A DNA stretch of 64,000 bases, from contig NW_027478438.1 of the NCBI RefSeq assembly GCF_051014685.1, positions 1,116,001-1,180,000 of the forward strand, read 5' to 3'. Both the position numbers and the translations under genes were made by a program. The notes under the pieces were generated by a model. That model was not told the DNA's origin and did no database searches. It saw nothing but the letters and a program-made list of their open reading frames with translations. This DNA is from Ptiloglossa arizonensis. Lineage: Eukaryota; Arthropoda; Insecta; Hymenoptera; Colletidae. Position 1 is the first letter of the stretch, and each line of letters begins with the position of its first letter. This document shows positions 12,077 to 25,690 of this stretch, in pieces.

Positions 12077-15000
12077 ACGAAAATTTTGATGGTTGCTCAA
12101 GCGTTCCTTAACTTCAAACTCCCATATCTCGAGAACGGTTTGACGAACCCGAGAAGTTCCCGTTGAATCTGAAAGTAGAAACTCGCCCGATTACAATGGT
12201 GTGTTTACTTTTCCCCTAGGCCATAGTAGTTATTGTTTTCGAGTATCAGACTTGCGAAAATTTTGATGGTTGCTCAAAGGTTCCTTAACTTCAAACTCCC
12301 ATATCTCGCGAACGGATTGACGAACTCGAGACATTCCTGTTGCATCTGAAAGTACACACTCGCTCGATTACAATGGTGTGTGTACTTTTCACCTAGGCCA
12401 TAGTAGTTATTGGTTTCGAGTATCAGACTTGCGAAAATTTTGATGGTTGCTCAGGCGTTCCTTAACTTCAAACTCCCATATCTCGCGAAGGGATTGACGA
12501 ACTCGAGAAATTCCTGTTGCATCTGAAAGCAGAAACCCACCCGATTACAATGGTGTGTGTACTTCTCCCCTAGGCCATAGTAGTTATTGGTTTCGAGTAT
12601 CAGACTTGCGAAAATTTTGATGGTTGCTCAAGCGTTCCTTAACTTCAAACTCCCATATCTCGAGAACGGTTTGACGAACTCGAGAAATTCCAGTTGCGTC
12701 TGAAAGTAGAACATCGCCCGATTTCAATGGTGTGTGTAGTTTTCCCCTAGGCCATTGCAGTTATTGGTATCGAGTATCAGACTTGCGAAAATTTTGATGG
12801 TTGCTCAAGCGTTTCTTAACTTCAAACTCCCATATCTCGCGAACGGATTGACGAACTCGAGACATTCCTGTTGCATCTGAAAGTACACACTCGCCCGATT
12901 ACAATGGTGAGTGTACTCTTCCCCTAGACCATAGAAGTTATTGGTTTCGAGTATCAGACTTGCGAAAATTTTGATGGTTTCTCAACCATTCCTTAACTTC
13001 GACCTCCCATATCTCGCGAACGGATTGACGAACTCGAGAAATCCCTGTTGCATCTGAAAGTAGAAACTCGCCCGATTACAATGGTGTGTGCACTTTACCC
13101 CTAGGCCATAGTAGTTATTGGTTTCGAGTATCAGACTTGCGAAAGTTTTGACGGATTCTCAACCATTCCTTAACTTCAAAGTCCCATATCTCGCGAACGG
13201 ATTGACGAACTCGAGAAATTCCTGTTGCATCTGAAAGTAGAAACTCGCCCGATTACAATGGTGTGTGTACTTTTACCCTAGGCCATAGTAGTTATTGATT
13301 TCAAGTATCAGACTTGCGAAAATTTTGATGGTCTCTCAACCATTCCTTAACTTCAAACTCCCATATCTCGCGAACGAATTGACGAACTCGAGAAATTCCT
13401 TTTGCGCCTGAAAGCAGAAACTCGCCCGATTACAATGGTCTGTGCACTTTTCCCCTGGGCCATAGTAGTTATTGGTTTCGAGTATCAGACTTACGAAAGT
13501 TTTGATGGATTTTCAACCATTCCTTAACTTCAAACTCCCATATCTCGCGAACGGATTGACGAACTCGAGAAATTCCAGTTGCATCTGAAAGTAGAATCTC
13601 GCCCGATTTCAATAGTGTGTGCACTTTTCCCCTAGGCCATAGTAGTTATTGGTTTCGGGTATCAGACTTGCGAAAATTTTGATGGTTGCTCAAGCGTTCC
13701 TTAACTTCAAACTCCCATATCTCGCGAACGGATTGACGAACTCGACAAATTGCTGTTGCATCTGAAAGTAGAAACCACCCGATAACAATGGTGTGTGTAC
13801 TTTTCCCCTAGGCCATTCCAGTTATTGGTTTCGGGTATCAAATCTGCGAAAATTTTGGTGGTTTCTCAACCATTCCTTAACTTCAAACTCCCATATCTCG
13901 GGAACTGATTGACGAACTCGTGAAATTCCTGTTGTATCTGAAAGTAGAAACTCGCCCGATTACAATGGTGTGTGTACTTTTCCCCTAGGCCATAGTAGTT
14001 ATTGGTTTCGAGTGTCAGACTTGCGAAATTTTTGATGGTTGCTTAAGCGTTCCTTAACTTCAAACTCCCATATCTCGCGAACGGATTGACGAACTCGAGA
14101 AATTCCAGTTGCATCTGAAAGTAGAATCTCGCCCGATTTCAATGGTGTGTGCACTTTTCCCCTAGGCCATTGCACTTATTGGTTTCGAGTATCAGACTTG
14201 CGAAAATTTTGATGGTTGCTCAAGCGTTCCTTAACTTCAAACTCCCATATCTCGCGAACGGATTGACGAACTCGAGAAATCCCTGTTGCATCTGAAAGTA
14301 GAAACTCGCCCGATTACAATGGTGTGTGCACTTTACCCCTAGGCCATAGTAGTTATTGGTTTCGAGTATCAGACTAGCGAAAGTTTTGATGGATTCTCAA
14401 CCATTCCTTAACTTCAAAGTCCCATATCTCGCGAACGGATTGACGAACTCGACAAATTGCTGTTGCATCTGAAAGTAGAAACCACCCGATAACAATGGTG
14501 TGTGTACTTTTCCCCTAGGCCATTCCAGTTATTGGTTTCGGGTATCAAATCTGCGAAAATTTTGGTGGTTTCTCAACCATTCCTTAACTTCAAACTCCCA
14601 TATCTCGCGAACGGATTGACGAACTCGAGAAATTCCTGTTGCATCTGAAAGTAGAAACTCGCCCGATTACAACGGTATGTGTATTTTTGCCCTAGGCAAT
14701 AGTAGTTCTTGGTTTCGAGTATCAGGCTTGCGAAAATTTTGATTGTTTCTCAACCATTCCTTAACTTCAAACTCCCATATCTCGGGAACTGATTGACGAA
14801 CTCGTGAAATTCCTGTTGTATCTGAAAGTAGAAACTCGCCCGATTACAATGGTGTGTGTACTTTTCCCCTAGGCCATAGTAGTTATTGGTTTCGAGTGTC
14901 AGACTTGCGAAATTCTTGATGGTTGCTTAAGCGTTCCTTAACTTCAAACTCCCATATCTCGCGAACGGATTGAGGAACTCGAGAAATTCCAGTTGCATCT

Positions 15001-18000
15001 GAAAGTAGAATCTCGCCCGATTTCAATGGTGTGTGCACTTTTCCCCTAGGCCATTGCACTTATTGGTTTCGAGTATCAGACTTGCGAAAATTTTGATGGT
15101 TGCTCAAGCGTTCCTTAACTTCAAACTCCCATATCTCGCGAACGGATTGACGAACTCGAGAAATCCCTGTTGCATCTGAAAGTACACACTCGCCCGATTA
15201 CAATGGTGAGTGTACTCTTCCCCTAGACCATAGAAGTTATTGGTTTCGAGTATCAGACTTGCGAAAATTTTGATGGTTTCTCAACCATTCCTTAACTTCG
15301 ACCTCCCATATCTCGCGAACGGATTGACGAACTCGAGAAATCCCTGTTGCATCTGAAAATAGAAACTCGCCCGATTACAATGGTGTGTGCACTTTACCCC
15401 TAGGCCATAGTAGTTATTGGTTTCGAGTATCAGACTTGCGAAAGTTTTGACGGATTCTCAACCATTCCTTAACTTCAAAGTCCCATATCTCGCGAACGGA
15501 TTGACGAACTCGAGAAATTCCTGTTGCATCTGAAAGTAGAAACTCGCCCGATTACAATAGTGTGTGTACTTATACCCTAGGCCATAGTAGTTATTGATTT
15601 GAAGTATCAGACTTGCGAAAATTTTGATGGTCTCTCAACCATTCCTTAACTTCAAACTCCCATATCTCGCGAACGAATTGACGAACTCGAGAAATTCCTT
15701 TTGCGCCTGAAAGCAGAAACTCGCCCGATTACAATGGTCTGTGCACTTTTCCCCTGGGCCATAGTAGTTATTGGTTTCGAGTATCAGACTTACGAAAGTT
15801 TTGATGGATTCTCAACCATTCCTTAACTTCAAACTCCCATATCTCGCGAACGGATTGACGAACTCGAGAAATCCCTGTTGCATCTGAAAGTAGAAACTCG
15901 CCCGATTACAATGGTGTGTGCACTTTACCCCTAGGCCATAGTAGTTATTGGTTTCGAGTATCAGACTTGCGAAAGTTTTGACGGATTCTCAACCATTCCT
16001 TAACTTCAAAGTCCCATATCTCGCGAACGGATTGACGAACTCGAGAAATTCCTGTTGCATCTGAAAGTAGAAACTCGCCCGATTACAATGGTGTGTGTAC
16101 TTATACCCTAGGCCATAGTAGTTATTGATTTCAAGTATCAGACTTGCGAAAATTTTGATGGTCTCTCAACCATTCCTTAACTTCAAACTCCCATATCTCG
16201 CGAACGAATTGACGAACTCGAGAAATTCCTTTTGCGCCTGAAAGCAGAAACTCGCCCGATTACAATGGTCTGTGCACTTTTCCCCTGGGCCATAGTAGTT
16301 ATTGGTTTCGAGTATCAGACTTACGAAAGTTTTGATGGATTCTCAACCATTCCTTAACTTCAAACTCCCATATCTCGCGAACGGATTGACGAACTCGAGA
16401 AATTCCAGTTGCATCTGAAAGTAGAATCTCGCCCGATTTCAATAGTGTGTGCACTTTTCCCCTAGGCCATAGTAGTTATTGGTTTCGGGTATCAGACTTG
16501 CGAAAATTTTGATGGTTGCTCAAGCGTTCCTTAACTTCAAACTCCCATATCTCGCGAACGGATTGACGAACTCGACAAATTGCTGTTGCATCTGAAAGTA
16601 GAAACCACCCGATAACAATGGTGTGTGTACTTTTCCCCTAGGCCATTCCAGTTATTGGTTTCGGGTATCAAATCTGCGAAAATTTTGGTGGTTTCTCAAC
16701 CATTCCTTAACTTCAAACTCCCATATCTCGCGAACGGATTGACGAACTCGAGAAATTCCTGTTGCATCTGAAAGTAGAAACTCGCCCGATTACAACGGTA
16801 TGTGTATTTTTGCCCTAGGCAATAGTAGTTCTTGGTTTCGAGTATCAGGCTTGCGAAAATTTTGATGGTTTCTCAAACATTCCTTAACTTCAAACTCCCA
16901 TATCTCGGGAACTGATTGACGAACTCGTGAAATTCCTGTTGTATCTGAAAGTAGAAACTCGCCCGATTACAATGGTGTGTGTACTTTTCCCCTAGGCCAT
17001 AGTAGTTATTGGTTTCGAGTGTCAGACTTGCGAAAATTTTGATGGTTGCTCAAGCGTTCCTTAACTTCAAACTCCCATATCTCGCGAACGGATTGACGAA
17101 CTCGAGAAATCCCTGTTGCATCTGAAAGTAGAAACTCGCCCGATTACAATGGTGTGTGCACTTTACCCCTAGGCCATAGTAGTTATTGGTTTCGAGTATC
17201 AGACTAGCGAAAGTTTTGATGGATTCTCAACCATTCCTTAACTTCAAAGTCCCATATCTCGCGAACGGATTGACGAACTCGACAAATTGCTGTTGCATCT
17301 GAAAGTAGAAACCACCCGATAACAATAGTGTGTGTACTTTTCCCCTAGGCCATTCCAGTTATTGGTTTCGGGTATCAAATCTGCGAAAATTTTGGTGGTT
17401 TCTCAACCATTCCTTAACTTCAAACTCCCATATCTCGCGAACGGATTGACGAACTCGAGAAATTCCTGTTGCATCTGAAAGTAGAAACTCGCCCGATTAC
17501 AACGGTATGTGTATTTTTGCCCTAGGCAATAGTAGTTCTTGGTTTCGAGTATCAGGCTTGCGAAAATTTTGATGGTTTCTCAACCATTCCTTAACTTCAA
17601 ACTCCCATATCTCGGGAACTGATTGACGAACTCGTGAAATTCCTGTTGTATCTGAAAGTAGAAACTCGCCCGATTACAATGGTGTGTGTACTTTTCCCCT
17701 AGGCCATAGTAGTTATTGGTTTCGAGTGTCAGACTTGCGAAATTCTTGATGGTTGCTTAAGCGTTCCTTAACTTCAAACTCCCATATCTCGCGAACGGAT
17801 TGAGGAACTCGAGAAATTCCAGTTGCATCTGAAAGTAGAATCTCGCCCGATTTCAATGGTGTGTGCACTTTTCCCCTAGGCCATTGCACTTATTGGTTTC
17901 GAGTATCAGACATGCGAAAATTTTGATGGTTGCTCAAGCGTTCCTTAACTTCAAACTCCCATATCTCGCGAACGGATTGACGAACTCGAGAAATCCCTGT

Positions 18001-18012
18001 TGCATCTGAAAG
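12077..18012 (+). repeat. Large segmental duplication b, copy 2 (about 5.9 kb)
   Basis: Partner of 2,526-8,285. It retains the aaaccacccgataacaatag monomer at about 17,300 that copy 1 has lost. Its left edge joins a gacttacgaaa unit, where copy 1 has gacttgcgaaa preceded by a different tail (gtgtgtgtac against gtctgtgcac), so the junction lies near 12,077. Confidence 0.85.
14912..17741 (+). repeat. 16-monomer HOR of subfamily A, full copy (2,830 bp)
   Basis: Same length and monomer order as 8,015-10,844. It lies inside the second copy of the 5.8-kb segmental duplication, so at least some HOR copies arose before that duplication. Private substitutions include tctgaaaatagaaac near 15,359 and gatttgaagtatc near 15,598. 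Confidence 0.85.
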
Positions 18013-20521
18013 TAGAAACTCGCCCGATTACAATGGTGTGTGCACTTTACCCCTAGGCCATAGTAGTTATTGGTTTCGAGTATCAGACTAGCGAAAGTTT
18101 GGTGGATTCTCAACCATTCCTTAACTTCAAAGTCCCATATCTCGCGAACGGATTGACGAACTCGAGAAATTCCTGTTGCATCTGAAAGTAGAAACTCGCC
18201 CGATTACAATGGTGTGTGTACTTTTACCCTAGGCCATAGTAGTTATTGGTTTCAAGTATCAGACTTGCGAAAATTTTGATGGTCTCTCAACCATTCCTTA
18301 ACTTCAAACTCCCATATCTCGCGAACGAATTGACGAACTCGAGAAATTCCGTTTGCGCCTGAAAGCAGAAACTCGCCCGATTACAATGGTCTGTGCACTT
18401 TTCCCCTAGGCCATAGTAGTTATTGGTTTCGAGTATCAGACTTACGAAAGTTTTGATGGATTCTCAACCATTCCTTAACTTCAAAGTCCCATATCTCGCG
18501 AACGGATTGACGAACTCGACAAATTGCTGTTGCATCTGAAAGTAGAAACCACCCGATAACAATGGTGTGTGTACTTTTCCCCTAGGCCACTCCAGTTATT
18601 GGTTTCGGGTATCAAATCTGCGAAAATTTTGGTGGTTTCTCAACCATTCCTTAACTTCAAACTCCCATATCTCGCGAACGGATTGACGAACTCGAGAAAT
18701 TCCTGTTGCATCTGAAAGTAGAAACTCGCCCGATTACAACGGTATGTGTATTTTTGCCCTAGGCAATAGTAGTTCTTGGTTTCGAGTATCAGGCTTGCGA
18801 AAATTTTGATGGTTTCTCAACCATTCCTTAACTTCAAACTCCCATATCTCGGGAACTGATTGACGAACTCGTGAAATTCCTGTTGTATCTGAAAGTAGAA
18901 ACTCGCCCGATTACAATGGTGTGTGTACTTTTCCCCTAGGCCATAGTAGTTATTGGTTTCGAGTGTCAGACTTGCGAAATTCTTGATGGTTGCTTAAGCG
19001 TTCCTTAACTTCAAACTCCCATATCTCGCGAACGAATTGACGAACTCGAGAAATTCCTTTTGCGCCTGAAAGCAGAAACTCGCCCGATTACAATGGTCTG
19101 TGCACTTTTCCCCTAGGTCATAGTAGTTATTGGTTTCGAGTATCAGACTTACGAAAGTTTTGATGGATTCTCAACCATTCCTTAACTTCAAACTCCCATA
19201 TCTCGCGAACGGATTGACGAACTCGAGAAATTCCAGTTGCATCTGAAAGTAGAATCTCGCCCGATTTCAATAGTGTGTGCACTTTTCCCCTAGGCCATAG
19301 TAGTTATTGGTTTCGTGTACCAGACTTGCGAAAATTTGGATGGTTTCTCAACAATTCCTTAACTTCAAACTCCCATATTTCGCGAACGGATTGAGGAAAT
19401 CGAGAAATTCCTGTTGCATCTGAAAGTAGAAACCACCCGATAACAATGGTGTGTGTACTTTTCCCCTAGGCCATTCCAGTTATTGGTTTCGGGTATCAAA
19501 TCTGCGAAAATTTTGGTGGTTTCTCAACCATTCCTTAACTTCAAACTCCCATATCTCGCGAACGGATTGACGAACTCGAGAAATTCCTGTTGCATCTGAA
19601 AGTAGAAACTCGCCCGATTACAACGGTATGTGTATTTTTGCCCTAGGCAATAGTAGTTCTTGGTTTCGAGTATCAGGCTTGCGAAAATTTTGATGGTTTC
19701 TCAACCATTCCTTAATTTCAAACTCCCATATCTCGGGAACTGATTGACGAACACGTGAAATTCCTGTTGTATCTGAAAGTAGAAACTCGCCCGATTACAA
19801 TGGTGTGTGTACTTTTCCCCTAGGCGATAGTAGTTATTGGTTTCGTGTACCAGACTTGCGAAAATTTGGATGGTTTCTCAACAATTCCTTAACTTCAAAC
19901 TCCCATATTTCGCGAACGGATTGAGGAAATCGAGAAATTGCTATTGCATCGGAAAATAGAAACTCGCCCGATTACAACGGTATGTGTATTTATGCTCTAG
20001 GACATAGTAGTTATTCGTTTCGAGTATCAGACTTGCAAAAATTTTGATGGTTTCTCAACCATTCCTTTACTTCAAACTCCTATATCTCGCGAACGGATTG
20101 AGGAAATCGAGGAATTCCTGTGGCATCTGAAAGTAGAAACTCGCCCGATTACAACGGTATGTGTATTTTTCCCCTAGGCCATTGTAGTTATTGGTTTCGA
20201 GTATCAGACTTGCGAAAATTTTGATGGTTTCTCAACCATTCCTTAACTTCAAACTCCCATATCTCGCGAACGGATTAACGAACTCCAGAAATTCCTGTTG
20301 CATCTGAAAGAAGATACTCGCCCGATTACAACGGTATGTGTATTTTTCCCCAAGGCCATAGTAGTTATTGGTTTCGTGTATCAGACTTGCGAAAATTTGG
20401 ATGGTTTCTCAACCATTCCTTAACTTCAAACTCCCATATCTCGAGAACGGATTGAGGAAATCGAGAAAATCCTGTTGCATCGGAAAGTAGAAACTCGCCC
20501 GAATACAACGGTATGTGTATT
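17516..20521 (+). repeat. 3,006-bp tandem duplication, copy 1 (A to B junction)
   Basis: Seventeen monomers (3,009 minus 3 bases) that begin with tttttgccctaggcaatag. The copy runs through subfamily A monomers, then changes at about 19,300 to B-type monomers (cgtgtaccagacttgcg, tttggatgg, ctctaggacatag, ttccccaaggcc). The same order follows immediately at 20,522-23,527. Only a handful of differences were noticed, for example gcatctgaaagtag near 17,830 against gcatctcaaagtag in copy 2, and accacccgataac against accacacgataac. The near identity and direct adjacency indicate a very recent event. Confidence 0.9.
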
Positions 20522-23500
20522 TTTGCCCTAGGCAATAGTAGTTCTTGGTTTCGAGTATCAGGCTTGCGAAAATTTTGATGGTTTCTCAACCATTCCTTAA
20601 CTTCAAACTCCCATATCTCGGGAACTGATTGACGAACTCGTGAAATTCCTGTTGTATCTGAAAGTAGAAACTCGCCCGATTACAATGGTGTGTGTACTTT
20701 TCCCCTAGGCCATAGTAGTTATTGGTTTCGAGTGTCAGACTTGCGAAATTCTTGATGGTTGCTTAAGCGTTCCTTAACTTCAAACTCCCATATCTCGCGA
20801 ACGGATTGAGGAACTCGAGAAATTCCAGTTGCATCTCAAAGTAGAATCTCGCCCGATTTCAATGGTGTGTGCACTTTTCCCCTAGGCCATTGCACTTATT
20901 GGTTTCGAGTATCAGACATGCGAAAATTTTGATGGTTGCTCAAGCGTTCCTTAACTTCAAACTCCCATATCTCGCGAACGGATTGACGAACTCGAGAAAT
21001 CCCTGTTGCATCTGAAAGTAGAAACTCGCCCGATTACAATGGTGTGTGCACTTTACCCCTAGGCCATAGTAGTTATTGGTTTCGAGTATCAGACTAGCGA
21101 AAGTTTGGTGGATTCTCAACCATTCCTTAACTTCAAAGTCCCATATCTCGCGAACGGATTGACGAACTCGAGAAATTCCTGTTGCATCTGAAAGTAGAAA
21201 CTCGCCCGATTACAATGGTGTGTGTACTTTTACCCTAGGCCATAGTAGTTATTGGTTTCAAGTATCAGACTTGCGAAAATTTTGATGGTCTCTCAACCAT
21301 TCCTTAACTTCAAACTCCCATATCTCGCGAACGAATTGACGAACTCGAGAAATTCCGTTTGCGCCTGAAAGCAGAAACTCGCCCGATTACAATGGTCTGT
21401 GCACTTTTCCCCTAGGCCATAGTAGTTATTGGTTTCGAGTATCAGACTTACGAAAGTTTTGATGGATTCTCAACCATTCCTTAACTTCAAAGTCCCATAT
21501 CTCGCGAACGGATTGACGAACTCGACAAATTGCTGTTGCATCTGAAAGTAGAAACCACACGATAACAATGGTGTGTGTACTTTTCCCCTAGGCCACTCCA
21601 GTTATTGGTTTCGGGTATCAAATCTGCGAAAATTTTGGTGGTTTCTCAACCATTCCTTAACTTCAAACTCCCATATCTCGCGAACGGATTGACGAACTCG
21701 AGAAATTCCTGTTGCATCTGAAAGTAGAAACTCGCCCGATTACAACGGTATGTGTATTTTTGCCCTAGGCAATAGTAGTTCTTGGTTTCGAGTATCAGGC
21801 TTGCGAAAATTTTGATGGTTTCTCAACCATTCCTTAACTTCAAACTCCCATATCTCGGGAACTGATTGACGAACTCGTGAAATTCCTGTTGTATCTGAAA
21901 GTAGAAACTCGCCCGATTACAATGGTGTGTGTACTTTTCCCCTAGGCCATAGTAGTTATTGGTTTCGAGTGTCAGACTTGCGAAATTCTTGATGGTTGCT
22001 TAAGCGTTCCTTAACTTCAAACTCCCATATCTCGCGAACGAATTGACGAACTCGAGAAATTCCTTTTGCGCCTGAAAGCAGAAACTCGCCCGATTACAAT
22101 GGTCTGTGCACTTTTCCCCTAGGTCATAGTAGTTATTGGTTTCGAGTATCAGACTTACGAAAGTTTTGATGGATTCTCAACCATTCCTTAACTTCAAACT
22201 CCCATATCTCGCGAACGGATTGACGAACTCGAGAAATTCCAGTTGCATCTGAAAGTAGAATCTCGCCCGATTTCAATAGTGTGTGCACTTTTCCCCTAGG
22301 CCATAGTAGTTATTGGTTTCGTGTACCAGACTTGCGAAAATTTGGATGGTTTCTCAACAATTCCTTAACTTCAAACTCCCATATTTCGCGAACGGATTGA
22401 GGAAATCGAGAAATTCCTGTTGCATCTGAAAGTAGAAACCACCCGATAACAATGGTGTGTGTACTTTTCCCCTAGGCCATTCCAGTTATTGGTTTCGGGT
22501 ATCAAATCTGCGAAAATTTTGGTGGTTTCTCAACCATTCCTTAACTTCAAACTCCCATATCTCGCGAACGGATTGACGAACTCGAGAAATTCCTGTTGCA
22601 TCTGAAAGTAGAAACTCGCCCGATTACAACGGTATGTGTATTTTTGCCCTAGGCAATAGTAGTTCTTGGTTTCGAGTATCAGGCTTGCGAAAATTTTGAT
22701 GGTTTCTCAACCATTCCTTAATTTCAAACTCCCATATCTCGGGAACTGATTGACGAACACGTGAAATTCCTGTTGTATCTGAAAGTAGAAACTCGCCCGA
22801 TTACAATGGTGTGTGTACTTTTCCCCTAGGCGATAGTAGTTATTGGTTTCGTGTACCAGACTTGCGAAAATTTGGATGGTTTCTCAACAATTCCTTAACT
22901 TCAAACTCCCATATTTCGCGAACGGATTGAGGAAATCGAGAAATTGCTATTGCATCGGAAAATAGAAACTCGCCCGATTACAACGGTATGTGTATTTATG
23001 CTCTAGGACATAGTAGTTATTCGTTTCGAGTATCAGACTTGCAAAAATTTTGATGGTTTCTCAACCATTCCTTTACTTCAAACTCCTATATCTCGCGAAC
23101 GGATTGAGGAAATCGAGGAATTCCTGTGGCATCTGAAAGTAGAAACTCGCCCGATTACAACGGTATGTGTATTTTTCCCCTAGGCCATTGTAGTTATTGG
23201 TTTCGAGTATCAGACTTGCGAAAATTTTGATGGTTTCTCAACCATTCCTTAACTTCAAACTCCCATATCTCGCGAACGGATTAACGAACTCCAGAAATTC
23301 CTGTTGCATCTGAAAGAAGATACTCGCCCGATTACAACGGTATGTGTATTTTTCCCCAAGGCCATAGTAGTTATTGGTTTCGTGTATCAGACTTGCGAAA
23401 ATTTGGATGGTTTCTCAACCATTCCTTAACTTCAAACTCCCATATCTCGAGAACGGATTGAGGAAATCGAGAAAATCCTGTTGCATCGGAAAGTAGAAAC

Positions 23501-23527
23501 TCGCCCGAATACAACGGTATGTGTATT
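20522..23527 (+). repeat. 3,006-bp tandem duplication, copy 2
   Basis: Direct tandem partner of 17,516-20,521. It restarts with A-type monomers immediately after the B-type cccgaatacaacgg unit of copy 1, so the A/B boundary occurs twice in the window. The right end is where cccgaatacaacgg is followed by tatttatgctctagg instead of tatttttgccctagg. Confidence 0.9.
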
Positions 23528-25690
23528 TATGCTCTAGGACATAGTAGTTATTCGTTTCGAGTATCAGACTTGCAAAAATTTGGATGGTTTCTCAACTATT
23601 CCTTCAGTTCAAACTCCTATATCTCGCGAATGGATTGAGGAAATCGAGAAATTCCTGTTGCATCTGAAAGTAGAAACTGGTCCGATTGCAACGGTATGTG
23701 TATTTATGCTCTAGGACATAGTAGATATTCGTTTCGAGTATCAGACTTGCAAAAATTTTGATGGTTTCTCAACCATTCCTTTACTTCAAACTCCTATATC
23801 TCGCGAACGGATTGAGGAAATCGAGGAATTCCTGTGGCATCTGAAAGTAGAAACTCGCCCGATTACAACGGTATGTGTATTTTTCCCCTAGGACATTGTA
23901 GTTATTGGTTTCGAGTATCAGACTTGCGAAAATTTTGATGGTTTCTCAACCATTCCTTAACTTCAAACTCCCATATCTCGCGAACGGATTAACGAACTCC
24001 AGAAATTCCTGTTGCATCTGAAAGAAAAAAACTCGCCCGATTACAACGGTATGTGTATTTTTCCCCAAGGCCAGAGTAGTTATTGGTTTCGTGTATCAGA
24101 CTTGCGAAAATTTGGATGGTTTCTCAAACATTCCTTAACTTCAAACTCCCATATCTCGCGAACGGATTGAGGAAATCGAAAAATTCCTGTTGCATCTGAA
24201 AGTAGAAACTCGCCCGATTACAACGGTGTGTGTATTTTTCTCCAAGGCCATAGTAGTTATTGGTTTCGTGTATCAGACTTGCGAAAATTTGGATGGTTTC
24301 TCAACCATTCCTTCACTTCAAACTCCTATATCTCGCGAATGGATTGAGGAAATCGAGAAATTCCTGATGCATCTGAAAGTAGAAACTGGTCCCAATAACA
24401 CGGTATGTGTATTTATGCCCTAGGCTATAGTAGTTATTGGTCTCAAGTATCAGACTTGCGAAAATTTTGATGTGTTCTCAACCATTCCTTCACTTCAAAC
24501 TCCTATATCTCACCAATGGATTGAGGAAAACGAGAAATTCCTGTTGCAACTGAAAGTAGAAGCTCGCCCGATTACAACGGTATGTGTATTTTTCCCCTAG
24601 GCCATTCCAGTTATTCGTTTCTAGCATCAGAATTGCGAAAACTTTGATGGTTTCTCAACCATCCCTTAACTCCAAACTCCGATATTTCGCGAACGGATTG
24701 ACGAATCCGAAAAATTTCTGTTGCATCTGAAAGTAGAAACTCTGCCGATTACAACGGTATGTGTATTTTTCCCCTAGGCCATAGTAGTTATTGGTTTCGT
24801 GTATCAGACTTGCGAAAATTTGGATGGTTTCTCAAACATTCCTTAACTTCAAACTCCCATATCTCGCGAACGGATTGAGGAAATCGAAAAATTCCTGTTG
24901 CATCTGAAAGTAGAAACTCGCCCGATTACAACGGTGTGTGTATTTTTCTCCAAGGCCATAGTAGTTATTGGTTTCGTGTATCAGACTTGCGAAAATTTGG
25001 ATGGTTTCTCAAACATTCCTTAACTTCAAACTCCCATATCTCGCGAACGGATTGAGGAAATCGAAAAATTCCTGTTGCATCTGAAAGTAGAAACTCGCCC
25101 GATTACAACGGTATGTGTATTTTTGCTCTAGGACATAGTAGTTATTCGTTTCGAGTATCAGACTTGCAAAAATTTTGATGGTTTCTCAACTATTCCTTCA
25201 GTTCAAACTCCTATATCTCGCGAATGGATTGAGGAAATCGAGAAATTCCTGTTGCATCTGAAAGTAGAAACTGGTCCGATTGCAACGGTATGTGTATTTA
25301 TGCTCTAGGACATAGTAGTTATTCGTTTCGAGTATCAGACTTGCAAAAATTTTGATGGTTTCTCAACCATTCCTTTACTTCAAACTCCTATATCTCGCGA
25401 ACGGATTGAGGAAATCGAGGAATTCCTGTGGCATCTGAAAGAAGAAACTCGCCCGATTACAACGGTATGTGTATTTTTCCCCAAGGCCATAGTAGTTATT
25501 GGTTTCGTGTATCAGACTTGCGAAAATTTGGATGGTTTCTCAACCATTCCTTAACTTCAAACTCCCATATCTCGCGAACGGATTGAGGAAATCGAGAAAA
25601 TCCTGATGCATCTGAAAGTAGAAACTGGTCCCATTACAACGGTATGTGTATTTATGCCCTAGGCCATAGTAGTTATTGGTCTCAAGTATC

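Larger units (their letters stand above)
1..19290 (+). repeat. Satellite subfamily A block
   Basis: These monomers share variants that are rare elsewhere: ggttgctcaagcgttcc or ggttgcttaagcgttcc in place of ggtttctcaaccattcc, agtagaatctcgcccgat followed by ttcaatgg, the gtgtgcactttt tail, and a 176-bp form with aaaccacccgataacaatgg that has lost one base. Most units keep gaactcgagaaa. The block is organised in HORs and long duplications described separately. The right limit is set where cgtgtaccagacttgcg and tttggatgg first appear, near 19,310. A second copy of the A-to-B change follows at about 22,320 because of the 3,006-bp tandem duplication. Confidence 0.85.

Noticed and set aside
19290..23527. 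A possible unique-sequence boundary or transposon insertion at the change of monomer type
   Set aside because: Monomer phase is kept through the change, and both sides align to the same 177-bp unit. It is a subfamily boundary only.
24190..24423. 77-codon plus-strand frames here and at 33,568, 35,338, 40,648 and 48,784
   Set aside because: Most run on because the CCCTAGG stop is changed to CCAAGG or CTGGG in one monomer. The next unit restores the stop. No coding signal.
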